Part shown: positions 33,433 through 42,107 of the stretch, piece after piece
Position numbering within the stretch: position 1 is the first letter of the stretch
How the letters are laid out: the number at the start of each line of letters is the position of its first letter
Assembly: GCA_020431825.1 (NCBI GenBank)
Contig: JAGQHN010000001.1
Location: 34,231 to 98,230, forward strand
Reading direction: 5' to 3'
DNA length: 64,000 bases
Source of the DNA: Trueperaceae bacterium
Lineage (GTDB): Bacteria; Deinococcota; Deinococci; Deinococcales; Trueperaceae
The notes under the pieces: model-generated
Told to the model about the DNA's origin: nothing
The model's database searches: none
The model's input: the letters and a program-made list of their open reading frames with translations, nothing else
Program-made: the position numbers and the translations under genes

Positions 33433-34050
33433 ATGACGCTCGAGTTGCTTTTAACCGCTACCCTGGCAAGTGCCATTGTGGTCATTACGCCAGGACCAGC
33501 GGTCGTGGCTGCCCTTAATCTGGGTGCTGCCAAGGGAAGACGGGCGGGTGCCGGGTTTATCTTTGGTCATCTTGCTGGCGATATTGTCTGGTCAACACTG
33601 GCGTTAATAGCCCTTGTGGGGGTTAATCTTTTGCCCTCGGTCTTTTTTAAAGTGCTTGGACTTGTTTGCGGCAGCTATCTTGCTTACCTGGGTTTAAAGG
33701 CGCTTGGTGCCCGAAAAAAGGATGAGGCAAGAGCCTTAAGCAATCATCATCCGGTGATTTTTGGGCTTATTTTTGGTCTCTCGAACCCCAAAAGTTACCC
33801 GGTAACGCTGTCGCTTTTTGCTGCGCTGCTGGGTAGTCAACTGGTCAATCTGGACGTTAAAAGTGCCCCCTTATTTTTGCTCTTTTGCCTGCTGGGCTTT
33901 GTCCTAGCTGATTTTGTCCTGATTTATCTGATTGGCCTGGGGGCAATAAGCCGTTTTTACAAATGGCATCAGTTATGGGTAACGAGGGCGACTGGTCTAC
34001 TGTTTTTGTTTTTTGCTTATGGAATATTTCGGCATAGTCTGGCTATCTAG
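33433..34050 (+). CDS. LysE/RhtB-family amino-acid exporter
   Basis: A 205-aa membrane protein with about six hydrophobic segments. The family N-terminus I-T-P-G-P-A near residue 18 and the loop S-N-P-K-S-Y-P near 118 are visible. It should export an amino acid or homoserine-lactone-like compound; substrate unknown. No ribosome site precedes the ATG, and the -10 box is 11 nt away, consistent with a very short leader. It shares its TAG with the convergent GNAT gene (CTAG). Confidence 0.88.
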   Translation: MTLELLLTATLASAIVVITPGPAVVAALNLGAAKGRRAGAGFIFGHLAGDIVWSTLALIALVGVNLLPSVFFKVLGLVCGSYLAYLGLKALGARKKDEARALSNHHPVIFGLIFGLSNPKSYPVTLSLFAALLGSQLVNLDVKSAPLFLLFCLLGFVLADFVLIYLIGLGAISRFYKWHQLWVTRATGLLFLFFAYGIFRHSLAI

Positions 34051-34847
34051 GTTTTGGGTGGAAGCTCGAGTGCTTCTAAATACTCCGTTTCCCTAAAGCC
34101 AACCGAAGCATAAATGTCTTTGGCAAAATAATTCTGATCAGCGATCATAACCAGATAATCCACACCGATGTTTTCAAGACCATAGTTCCCTACATAGTGC
34201 ACCAGGGTTCCGGCAATACCTTGTCTGCGGTAATCAGGATGAGTACCAACATTTTGGTAGCGCGCAAGCCTGCCTTGCCAAAAGAGTCCCATATAGGACA
34301 CCATCTTGCCATCAAGATAAGCAGCAAACCACTTGCCTAGGCCCGCATCTATCATTTTGCGGTAGCGATCAATTTTGCGTTTTAGGAAAAGTCGGTGATC
34401 GCTCCCTCCAAAGCCAAACTCTTTATCTACCAGGATTTCCAGCTCGAGCAACTCGCTAAAATCTTCATCCTTTTCCAGACTTCGGATTTGAACCTGAGCA
34501 TTGTAATTGGCGGGTTTAATGACTGACTCAGCTGTCATAACGACCGATTGCTCGAGCTTAAAGCCTGCCTCGAGGAAATCATGAGTAACAGCCTTTTCTT
34601 GGCTTATATCCCACGCAAAAACCATATGTTCAGTAGCGGGTGGCTGACCGATTTCTTTTCTAAACAGCTCTGTCCAGCGCTCAAAATCTCCAGCTTTGGG
34701 TGGCCCTTCAAAAAGTAAAAAGTTGCCCCACCAAAAGCCTGGGTTTTGAGGTGTGCGGACGCGTATATAAGAACCACAATCCGTTACTTCCCCTTCAAAG
34801 CCTGGAAAAATCAGATCGGTTTGATAACCCAAAGACTTGAGCTTCAT
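34047..34847 (-). CDS. GNAT-family N-acetyltransferase
   Basis: A 266-aa protein with a C-terminal GNAT fold. The acetyl-CoA loop is Y-R-R-Q-G-I-A-G-T-L near residue 219, preceded by the beta-4 strand R-Y-Q-N-V-G-T. The N-terminal 130 residues are a diverged second domain. It is the last gene of a three-gene run with another GNAT and an alpha/beta hydrolase. Substrate unknown. Confidence 0.82.
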   Translation of the reverse strand: MKLKSLGYQTDLIFPGFEGEVTDCGSYIRVRTPQNPGFWWGNFLLFEGPPKAGDFERWTELFRKEIGQPPATEHMVFAWDISQEKAVTHDFLEAGFKLEQSVVMTAESVIKPANYNAQVQIRSLEKDEDFSELLELEILVDKEFGFGGSDHRLFLKRKIDRYRKMIDAGLGKWFAAYLDGKMVSYMGLFWQGRLARYQNVGTHPDYRRQGIAGTLVHYVGNYGLENIGVDYLVMIADQNYFAKDIYASVGFRETEYLEALELPPKT

Positions 34848-34864
34848 TAGGCAGCTCTCCTCAT

Positions 34865-35614
34865 TTAAGGTGCCTCAAAATAATCATATTCATACAGGGT
34901 GCTAAAGCCCAGCTTTTCATACACTTGCTGAGCGCCATAATTTTCGGTGGCGACCTGCAAATAGAGCTGGCTTGCGCCCTGATTGTGACCCCACTGAGCC
35001 AGTTTTCGCAAGAGGGCACTTGCAGCTCCCTGTTTACGCATTTCTGGCAGCGTTGCCATATTAAAAATGCCAACATAATCGGCTTCGTAAACACCAAGGC
35101 CAACAGCGGCATTTTGCCCCTTGATTTTCGCCAGGGCGAATGCCGTTTTGGGCTCTAAAAGTTCAAACATTTGTCTGCGTATATGGGCTTTTTCAGGCGG
35201 AGCCTTTTCGGTGATTTCGTAAAGCTCGAGCCACGCTTCACTTGGTTGTGGTGACAAACTTAGCTCGAGGTCTTTTGAGGGATTTGCCAGAATTTTTTCG
35301 ATCTTGCCTACCTGAATTTTGGCTCCTGAATGCCGACTGTAGTTTCTTTGCAAGAGTTCAGCCATTAAGCTTTCAGGCTGCGATGCCGGGCAAAGTTGAA
35401 ATCTGGCCCTGGCGCCAAGAGCCTTATACCAGTCTTCAGCATGAGCTATTTTTTCTGCTAAAGGCAGAGTTCCGCTAGATTCTGCCAGAACCGAGTTGGC
35501 CCGGCGCGTTACGCCCCCGTTGTAGCGCAAACGCCAGCCATCAAAGCTAGTTCTTGTCGTTGCAACCAGGGCATTGGCAGCCAGGGTCTCAATATGGGCA
35601 ATGTACTCCTTCAT
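34865..35614 (-). CDS. GNAT-family N-acetyltransferase
   Basis: A 249-aa protein; the C-terminal GNAT core has I-F-N-M-A-T-L-P-E-M-R-K-Q-G-A-A-S-A-L-L near residue 195 as the acetyl-CoA loop. The N-terminal half contains a F-D-G-W-R-L-R-Y-N-G-G-V-T-R-R-A-N-S segment typical of a two-domain GNAT group. Its ATG overlaps the stop of the hydrolase gene by one base (TAATG). Substrate unknown. Confidence 0.83.
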   Translation of the reverse strand: MKEYIAHIETLAANALVATTRTSFDGWRLRYNGGVTRRANSVLAESSGTLPLAEKIAHAEDWYKALGARARFQLCPASQPESLMAELLQRNYSRHSGAKIQVGKIEKILANPSKDLELSLSPQPSEAWLELYEITEKAPPEKAHIRRQMFELLEPKTAFALAKIKGQNAAVGLGVYEADYVGIFNMATLPEMRKQGAASALLRKLAQWGHNQGASQLYLQVATENYGAQQVYEKLGFSTLYEYDYFEAP

Positions 35615-37170
35615 TAGTTTCCACTGCTTGCTGGCAGATCGGTTTCAGGGCTTGGGCTGGCTGGGCTATCCGATAAGGGAGTCTCTGTATCTGGGTTTGG
35701 TTCTGGACTCACCGTTTCTGGTTTGAGGGTTTCTTCGGTTTGATCTGCTGCCGGCATGAGGGTGCTGGCCTCAACTTGAATTTCAGGGAAAGGGGGGCTC
35801 GAGGCTTCCAGCAAGGTTTTTGACTCATTTAACAGATAGCTTTGCACCAGCGCATTGGCATATTCCCTGATGATTTCAAAGCCGCGGTACGCTGAAATCT
35901 TTTCTACACTATGACCCACAAAGCGTGCAATAGGACTGAGCAGGGCGCTATCGTCAAAGTTGTGGTGACCACTGTCTAAAAGGGTAAGGGTTTTAAGCGG
36001 AGCACTGTCGTTGGCGCTAAAAGTTGCGTAACGCTCAGCATTCGCTTCACTAAAGTAGTGGAGTTTGGGGTCACTAAACAGGCTGATGACAGGTTGGCTA
36101 ATACCGTTTTCCAGGATAGTTTCGGCAACGGGCTGTAGCCAGGGGTCGAGTAGCAAGGCGGCTGCACAGCGGTCATCCTGAGCGCAAAAATCAAGGCTGC
36201 TGGCACCGCCAGTAGAGTGACCAATCAGGGCAATTTGAGATAACTCGAGGTTTTCTGCCAGCCCACCAACCGTCAGAGCTGGGTTACTGCTCAGATAATC
36301 AAGCATAAAGCTCAGATCGTCTGCCCACTGCTGAGCTAATCGTTTGGCTGCCGCATCATAGTCCGGGTCACTGCTGGCAGGTAAGACATCTCTGGAAAAG
36401 GCGACACTGCTACCATCTAAAAAAACGGTTTTGATGGCTCCATAAGGATGTTCGGTAGCAACTACGACGACACCATGACTGGCAAGGTCTTCTGCTAAAA
36501 AAGTACTTTGCCCACGGTAGCCCCAGAGACCGTGTTCAAAAAAAACTACCGGGAGTTTAGCGCCAGTCTCGAGGAGAGGAGCATTCAGATAGCTATGTGT
36601 TTTTATGTATTGCAGGTGCCCAAGCATCCATGATGGCAAATGTCCAGAGCGAGCAATCGCTGGGAGCATTTCATCGCTGTCATTAATCCACGGTGCGCGT
36701 TTGGTTTTGCTACCCGCCGGGTACCAAATGCTGACAGCAAGTCTGCGGTCAGTTTGTTCTTCGCTATAGAGTTCTGAACGTGATTTATCGGTTACTTCAA
36801 AAGACAGGGTGCCTACCAGATTAGCTCCTGTGGGTTTGGGCAATTTGGGCACCGGAAACAGTAAGGGGATAAGTCCTAAAATGATGAGTCCAGCAATCCC
36901 TAGGAGAGCCCGGCGAATGGACTTTCCGCCAGGTAAATCTGAGAGTTTGGTGGGCAGGCGGGTCAGGTCTACGGTTAAGGCGGCAAAAACGGCAAGGTAT
37001 AAAGGTGTGAGTTGCCAGCGCCAACCCTCGAGGTATAGCTGAGCCAGCAAAATAGCGCTGGCGATAAACGTCACCATGGTTCTCAGGCTTTTGGTTCGTC
37101 TATAAGGTGTGAAGGTAAGGCAGGCTCTTACCAGTAAGCTCACAATAAGCACAAGTTCAAGTGGTCGCAT
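35614..37170 (-). CDS. Membrane-anchored alpha/beta hydrolase (PAF-acetylhydrolase-like)
   Basis: A 518-aa protein. Four or so hydrophobic segments occupy residues 1-115. The hydrolase domain follows, with V-V-F-F-E-H-G-L-W-G near 208, the nucleophile elbow G-H-S-T-G-G (Ser near 319), and L-L-L-D-P-W near 342; a late histidine occurs in D-S-G-H-H-N-F-D. The arrangement resembles platelet-activating-factor acetylhydrolase and dienelactone-hydrolase-like esterases. A Pro/Glu/Thr/Ser-rich tail of about 60 residues follows, unusual for the family and probably disordered. It leads a three-gene operon with two acetyltransferases. Confidence 0.82.
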   Translation of the reverse strand: MRPLELVLIVSLLVRACLTFTPYRRTKSLRTMVTFIASAILLAQLYLEGWRWQLTPLYLAVFAALTVDLTRLPTKLSDLPGGKSIRRALLGIAGLIILGLIPLLFPVPKLPKPTGANLVGTLSFEVTDKSRSELYSEEQTDRRLAVSIWYPAGSKTKRAPWINDSDEMLPAIARSGHLPSWMLGHLQYIKTHSYLNAPLLETGAKLPVVFFEHGLWGYRGQSTFLAEDLASHGVVVVATEHPYGAIKTVFLDGSSVAFSRDVLPASSDPDYDAAAKRLAQQWADDLSFMLDYLSSNPALTVGGLAENLELSQIALIGHSTGGASSLDFCAQDDRCAAALLLDPWLQPVAETILENGISQPVISLFSDPKLHYFSEANAERYATFSANDSAPLKTLTLLDSGHHNFDDSALLSPIARFVGHSVEKISAYRGFEIIREYANALVQSYLLNESKTLLEASSPPFPEIQVEASTLMPAADQTEETLKPETVSPEPNPDTETPLSDSPASPSPETDLPASSGN

Positions 37171-37275
37171 CAGGCTAATAAGTTACCAGACTTGAGACGG
37201 TCAAGGCGTCATAGGAGGGTGAATGGAAGTATTTCTTAAGAAAAGAGCCTAGAGGCCATACAAAGAAGAGGGTTA

Positions 37276-38361
37276 TTATTTTTTTCTTATAACCACATAA
37301 ATCGACAGCAGCAAACCCAAGCTCAGTAAGACCGTTGCTGAACCTATAGCACCTGAGGGGCCTCCCGTGAGATCGGCTGCCAGGCCACTCAGACTTGGGC
37401 CAATCGCCTGACCAGCAGCAAAGGCCGCAGTCGATAAGCCCATGGCTCTGGCCCAGCCGCTAGGGGGCAAAAGCTGTCTGAAAATGTCAGTAATCGCCGT
37501 AATGACACCTAGAAAGCTCAGACCAAAGAAAAAGGCTGAGACCCAGGGTAAATGAATAACCAGCCAGTAAAGGCTCGAGCCTGCCAGACAGGCCAGCACC
37601 ACAATCACTCCTTTTTCTCCGCCAATTCGGGCGACTAACGGCCCCCACACCAGACCTGTCAGGGCAGCGCCACAGCCCAGAACGGTCCAGAAAGCTAAAA
37701 GAGAAGTGTTGAGAGCTGTCGTAACAAAGGTCATATAGCCAATATAGCCCGCACCATAAAGCCCATAAGCAATCAATATCAGACGAATGCTTTTAAGGTT
37801 GCCGTCTGCGGTTTTGCTTCTGGGGCTTGGTTCTTTCAGTTCTGGATAGCAGCTGTAAGCGAGCAGGGTTAAAAAGACAGCCAGACCTGCCAGAAGGAGC
37901 CAGCCCATTTGCCAGCTTTTCATAAAAGGTAAAATGCTTGGTGATAGCACTATGCCTATGCCTACGCCACCAAAGTAAAGCCCAGATGCCACGCTTTTAC
38001 CACCACTGGCAAGCAGTAAGGCTGCCCCTCCAACAAAGACAAAAGCCCCCAAAATGCCCTGGAGAAATCTTAGAAGCATAAGGAGTGGAAAGCTCGGCAC
38101 GATTGCTAAAAGTGCCAGACTCAGGGCTTGCAGCCAGAGCGAGGCAAATAGCCCCCTGCGGTAACCAGACCAGTAGAGAACCCTGTGGCTAATGAGCGCG
38201 CCAAGTAAGTACCCTGCGGTATTGCTACTGCCCAGCAAGCCTGCTTGCGCGTAGCTGAGGTTAAAGGCTATTTGCATACCCGGTAGCACAAGAGCATAAG
38301 CAAAGCGCCCTATGCCAAGGGCAGCAGCAGGAGCAAGACCAAGAAGAATACCGAGGCGCAT
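37276..38361 (-). CDS. MFS transporter, YbfB family
   Basis: A 361-aa protein with about 10-12 hydrophobic segments. It begins L-G-L-A-P-A-A-A-L-G-I-G-R-F-A-Y-A-L and continues with L-L-G-S-S-N-T-A-G-Y-L-L-G-A, the pattern of the YbfB/YjiJ major facilitator group. It is slightly shorter than usual (about 390). It lies 17 nt downstream of the lipoprotein gene on the same strand order. Substrate unknown. Confidence 0.85.
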   Translation of the reverse strand: MRLGILLGLAPAAALGIGRFAYALVLPGMQIAFNLSYAQAGLLGSSNTAGYLLGALISHRVLYWSGYRRGLFASLWLQALSLALLAIVPSFPLLMLLRFLQGILGAFVFVGGAALLLASGGKSVASGLYFGGVGIGIVLSPSILPFMKSWQMGWLLLAGLAVFLTLLAYSCYPELKEPSPRSKTADGNLKSIRLILIAYGLYGAGYIGYMTFVTTALNTSLLAFWTVLGCGAALTGLVWGPLVARIGGEKGVIVVLACLAGSSLYWLVIHLPWVSAFFFGLSFLGVITAITDIFRQLLPPSGWARAMGLSTAAFAAGQAIGPSLSGLAADLTGGPSGAIGSATVLLSLGLLLSIYVVIRKK

Positions 38362-38378
38362 AGCTGGAAGCTTAGGTT

Positions 38379-38972
38379 TTAAGGATTTACTGCTTGACTG
38401 GTTTTATTGCCTGCCCGGTCTTCAACCACGATGGTGGCGCTGTCACTGGCTGTTACGTCGACATTAAAACTTTGCTCAGCCGAGGCTAAAAACGGCACGC
38501 TAATGCCCTCTACCGTAATGCTTTTTACGGCATCATTATCTCTGGCAACGCCTGAGATTCTGAGACGGCTCGAGCTTATTCTTACCGCAGTAGCCTCCAA
38601 ACTTGGTGCTTGCGTATCAACCTTTAGGCGGTAAGGTAGAACGGTTATATTTCCTGAACTGTCTTCGGCGCTGATATTTGCCACAAACTCATTGCTTTGC
38701 GGATTGACCCGAAAAGAAAACTGTACCAGCTTTTTGCCTTTTTGAGATTGATAGATAGCATTACTCAGCAAATCGGTATCATCTACTTTAAGTGATAAAA
38801 TGCCGTTATCGTCCATGGCGTAGCCACTTACGATGGGACTTTCTAAGCCCTGCGTTGCTCCATTGGGCGGGTCATAAATCGTTACAATAGGGGCAAGCGC
38901 GTCCCGTCTAGATAAGCAGCTAGACAGTAAAAGGGAGGAAACTAGTAAAAAACCAAAGCGCAAATAACGCAT
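38379..38972 (-). CDS. Lipoprotein with Ig-like repeats
   Basis: A 197-aa protein with lipobox L-L-S-S-C19. The mature part has two related beta segments, each with an A-P-x-V or A-P-S-L start, an internal D-N-D/D-D-N-G turn and a closing D-x-x-G-N motif (D-S-S-G-N near 115, D-R-A-G-N near 187). This is the repeat style of bacterial Ig-like domains in surface proteins. No catalytic motif is seen; function unknown. Confidence 0.75.
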   Translation of the reverse strand: MRYLRFGFLLVSSLLLSSCLSRRDALAPIVTIYDPPNGATQGLESPIVSGYAMDDNGILSLKVDDTDLLSNAIYQSQKGKKLVQFSFRVNPQSNEFVANISAEDSSGNITVLPYRLKVDTQAPSLEATAVRISSSRLRISGVARDNDAVKSITVEGISVPFLASAEQSFNVDVTASDSATIVVEDRAGNKTSQAVNP

Positions 38973-39271
38973 AAGGTACTTTACCCCAGCATACGGTGAA
39001 GGGCTAGTTACTATGATGCTTAGGTTTTAATCGTTAAAATTGTCCTGTGCGTATAGAAATTGTAGGTAAATTTACACTTTTTCCTTAAAAAATAGCAGTT
39101 TGAGTCCTGTACGTTAAGAAACAAGTAATTACAAAGTTCGACAACGGGTTTACTTTTATATAGCATCTGATAAAATGCATGCAGCCTTTGGAGTGTATGT
39201 GAGCACTCGGTAATCCTTTAAAAACGTAACTAAAGGGTTACTGCTATTTCAAAGTTCACTTAAGGAGGACT
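38973..39271. other. Intergenic regulatory region of the peptide ABC operon
   Basis: About 300 nt between divergent genes. It contains a plus-strand promoter (see the entry at 39149-39176), a 10-nt palindrome GTAAATTTAC near 39066, and AAGGAGG directly before the ATG at 39272. The leader from the predicted transcription start is about 90 nt, long for this window. No small ORF or known ncRNA was recognised. Confidence 0.55.
39149..39176 (+). promoter_or_regulatory. Promoter of the peptide-binding protein gene
   Basis: -35 TTTACT (39149-39154), a 16-nt spacer and -10 TAAAAT (39171-39176). The long leader and strong ribosome site (AAGGAGG) suggest high expression. Confidence 0.6.
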
Positions 39272-41023
39272 ATGAAAAAGCTACTCGTTTTACTTGCAGC
39301 TCTAGGTGTCTGCGTTGCCTTTGCTGGTGACCCAAACACTTATGTTGAGCAGTCGTTTGGGGATGTCGATACCCTTGATCCTGTCCAGGCTTATGATAGC
39401 GCTTCAGGTCAAGTCATCGAAAATGTCTATGAAGGACTTTATGGCTACAAAGGTGACAGTGTCACCGAGTATGAACCACGACTTGCTACTTCATATGAAG
39501 AGTCCGCTGATGGTATGACTTATACCTTTAGTTTGCGTGAGGGTGTAAGTTTCCACAGTGGTAACTCTTTTACCTGTAAGGATGTTGAGTACTCAATTGA
39601 GCGTGCGCTTGTAACGAATCCACCTGACTCAGGTGCCTGGATTTTGATGGAGCCGCTCACAGGTTTGTTTAGTGATGCCACCACTGAACTGGGTGACGGC
39701 GCCACAGATGAGCAGTATGCTGATGTTTGGTCAACTATTGATAACAGCGTGGTTTGCTTAGATGATTACACAGTTCAATTTAATCTGGTTGCTCCAGATC
39801 CAGCCTTTTTCTCAAAGATGCTCTTTTATGCTGCCAATATTGTTGATAGTGAATGGGCCAAAGCCAATGGCATGTGGGACGGAACTGCTGCGACCTGGCG
39901 TGATTTTATTGGGGTAGATCTGCGTGATTACTATCTCCAGAACAATATGAGTGGTACAGGTGCCTACAAGTTAGTAGCTTGGGAACCTGGTATTCGTGTT
40001 GTGGCTGAAGCCAATGCTGATTACTGGGGTGGTGCACCAAGCATTGCCAATGTTGTTTTGCAACAAGTTGAAGATGAAGCTTCTCGTATACAGGCTTTAA
40101 AAGCTGGTGATGCCGATACAGTTGCTTTAGGTGCACGCTCGAGCCTGCCACAAGTTGAGGGTCAGCCGGGTATTGTTGTACTTGATGCAGCAAAAGATCC
40201 TAGCCTGGGCTGGTCATCAGTTGCCGTAAATGCGGTATTTATGGCGCAAGACATTAATCAAAGCGATAATACGAATATTGGTTCAGGTGATCTGGGCTTA
40301 GGTATTCCCTCAGACTTCTTTACCGATATCCATGTTCGTAAGTGCTTTAACTATGCCTTTGATACTGAAACTTATATCAATGATGTATTAGATGGAGCTG
40401 GTGAGGTTATTACTATGGCTTTGCCTACCTCTTATCTAGGCTATGACCCTAATGTACCTGTTTACGAATATGACCTTGAAAAAGCTGAAGAAGAATGTAA
40501 ACAAGCCTGGGGCGGTCGCTTGTGGGATGAAGGTATGTATCTAACCTTCTCTTATAACACCGGTAACTCGAGCCGTCAGGCTGTTGCTGAAATTCTTAAA
40601 TCAAACCTCGAGTACCTCAACCCCAAATTTAAGATTGATGTCCGTGGTATTCAGTGGTCACAGTTCCTAGATGAACGCCGTAATAATCGTCTGCCTGCTT
40701 CTATTATTGGCTGGATTCCTGATTACGCCGACCCTGATAACTATATCCACACCTTCTATGCAACAACAGGTTACTACAGTGCTCAAACTGGCTTTAGTGA
40801 TCCTGAAATTGATGCTATAGATGAGCAAGCACGTACTGAACTTGATCCTGCCAAACGTGCTGAGCTTTATAGCCAATTAGGTAATATGGCCTATGAGAAA
40901 GCACCTTATATTCTACTTCCTCAAAGTGTACCTTTTATGATTATGCGTGAAGAAGTAAGTGGTTATTACAGAAACCCTATGCTTAGTGGCTCCTACCTTT
41001 GGAAAGACCTCTCTAAACAATAA
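39272..41023 (+). CDS. Peptide/oligopeptide ABC transporter substrate-binding protein (family 5)
   Basis: A 583-aa SBP-family-5 protein with a signal peptide (1-18, cleavage after AFA). The S-F-G-D-V-D-T-L-D-P start of the mature part, Y-E-P-R-L-A-T-S-Y, F-S-L-R-E-G-V-S-F-H-S-G near 92 and G-T-G-A-Y near 225 are family features. It binds peptides, nickel or other solutes outside the cell; substrate undetermined. Codon use is more A/T-ending and less CTCGAG-rich than in neighbouring genes, which fits a highly expressed gene. A strong terminator follows. Confidence 0.92.
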   Translation: MKKLLVLLAALGVCVAFAGDPNTYVEQSFGDVDTLDPVQAYDSASGQVIENVYEGLYGYKGDSVTEYEPRLATSYEESADGMTYTFSLREGVSFHSGNSFTCKDVEYSIERALVTNPPDSGAWILMEPLTGLFSDATTELGDGATDEQYADVWSTIDNSVVCLDDYTVQFNLVAPDPAFFSKMLFYAANIVDSEWAKANGMWDGTAATWRDFIGVDLRDYYLQNNMSGTGAYKLVAWEPGIRVVAEANADYWGGAPSIANVVLQQVEDEASRIQALKAGDADTVALGARSSLPQVEGQPGIVVLDAAKDPSLGWSSVAVNAVFMAQDINQSDNTNIGSGDLGLGIPSDFFTDIHVRKCFNYAFDTETYINDVLDGAGEVITMALPTSYLGYDPNVPVYEYDLEKAEEECKQAWGGRLWDEGMYLTFSYNTGNSSRQAVAEILKSNLEYLNPKFKIDVRGIQWSQFLDERRNNRLPASIIGWIPDYADPDNYIHTFYATTGYYSAQTGFSDPEIDAIDEQARTELDPAKRAELYSQLGNMAYEKAPYILLPQSVPFMIMREEVSGYYRNPMLSGSYLWKDLSKQ

Positions 41024-41030
41024 GTAGTCA

Positions 41031-41061
41031 AAAAGGAGGGCAGACTATCTGCCCTCCTTTT
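41031..41061 (+). terminator. Internal terminator between binding protein and permease genes
   Basis: AAAAGGAGGGCAG pairs perfectly with CTGCCCTCCTTTT across a 5-nt loop, and the 3' arm itself supplies the T run. As in the hexose operon it sits just after the binding-protein gene, favouring excess binding protein. Confidence 0.92.
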
Positions 41062-41081
41062 AACTCTTACGGAGACTAGGC

Positions 41082-42107
41082 GTGTTTGTTTTCATCATTA
41101 GAAGATTGCTTTTTTTACCAGTTGTATTTTTTGGCGTTACTATTTTTATTGTTTTGCTTATGCAATTTTTAAGTCCTACCCAAAGAGCCGCTACTTATGT
41201 TCGCAGCGAAGCACAGCTGCGCAATATCGATGCCATTATCGACCAGTATGGCTTAGATAAAGGTCCGCATGTTCAGTACTGGAACTGGCTAAAGCAGGTT
41301 TTGCGGGGTAATTGGGGGTTTTCAAAAGCAACAGGTGAGCCCGTCTGGGATTCATTTAAGCGTCGCTTTCCTGCAACTTTTGAGTTAGCCTTGTTATCCT
41401 TTATACCTACTATGCTTGTTGGGGTATGGCTAGGCTCGATTTCTGCCCTGAACCGAGATGGAATTATAGATCAGATATCACGAACCACTTCTATTTTCTT
41501 ATGGTCTTTACCTACATTTGTATTAGCTATTTGGCTACTTGTTATTTTTTATGGGGGACTAGGATGGTTTGGACTGGGGCAAGTTACAACGGCTCATAGT
41601 CTTGAAATAATCCGTTCTAATTTCCATCGTTATACAGGTTTCTTGACCCTTGATAGTTTGCTTAATGGTAGATTTGACATCTTTTTGGATGTTGTTAATC
41701 ACATGATTTTGCCTATTGTGACCTTGGTAGCTATTCAAAGTGCTCAAATCGTCCGAATAATGCGTTCTTCGCTCCTTGATACCCTCACCCAAGATTTTGT
41801 CCGTACAGCAAGAGCAAAAGGGCTTGCAGAAAGTATTGTTAACCGTAAACATGCTTTGCGTAATGCGCTGATTCCTATTATTACCCTTGGAGGATTTACC
41901 ATTGTAGGACTATTGAATGGCGTCGTTATTACAGAGACAGTGTTTGCCTATCCTGGTATGGGAAAGTGGCTTGCTGACGCCGCAGTGCAGCTAGATACAG
42001 CCTCCGTTATGGCAGGAGCTGTATTTACCGGGTTACTGGTGGTAATCGCCAATATGTTTGCTGATGTGCTTTATGCCGTTATCGACCCAAGGATTAGGTA
42101 TAACTAA
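41082..42107 (+). CDS. Peptide ABC transporter permease (DppB/OppB type)
   Basis: A 341-aa permease with an N-terminal helix I-I-R-R-L-L-F-L-P-V and about five more. The EAA loop reads F-V-R-T-A-R-A-K-G-L near residue 240, followed by R-N-A-L-I-P and T-E-T-V-F-A-Y-P-G-M-G-K. GTG start with GGAG seven bases upstream. It shares a base with the next permease (TAATG). No ATPase genes follow. Confidence 0.93.
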   Translation: MFVFIIRRLLFLPVVFFGVTIFIVLLMQFLSPTQRAATYVRSEAQLRNIDAIIDQYGLDKGPHVQYWNWLKQVLRGNWGFSKATGEPVWDSFKRRFPATFELALLSFIPTMLVGVWLGSISALNRDGIIDQISRTTSIFLWSLPTFVLAIWLLVIFYGGLGWFGLGQVTTAHSLEIIRSNFHRYTGFLTLDSLLNGRFDIFLDVVNHMILPIVTLVAIQSAQIVRIMRSSLLDTLTQDFVRTARAKGLAESIVNRKHALRNALIPIITLGGFTIVGLLNGVVITETVFAYPGMGKWLADAAVQLDTASVMAGAVFTGLLVVIANMFADVLYAVIDPRIRYN

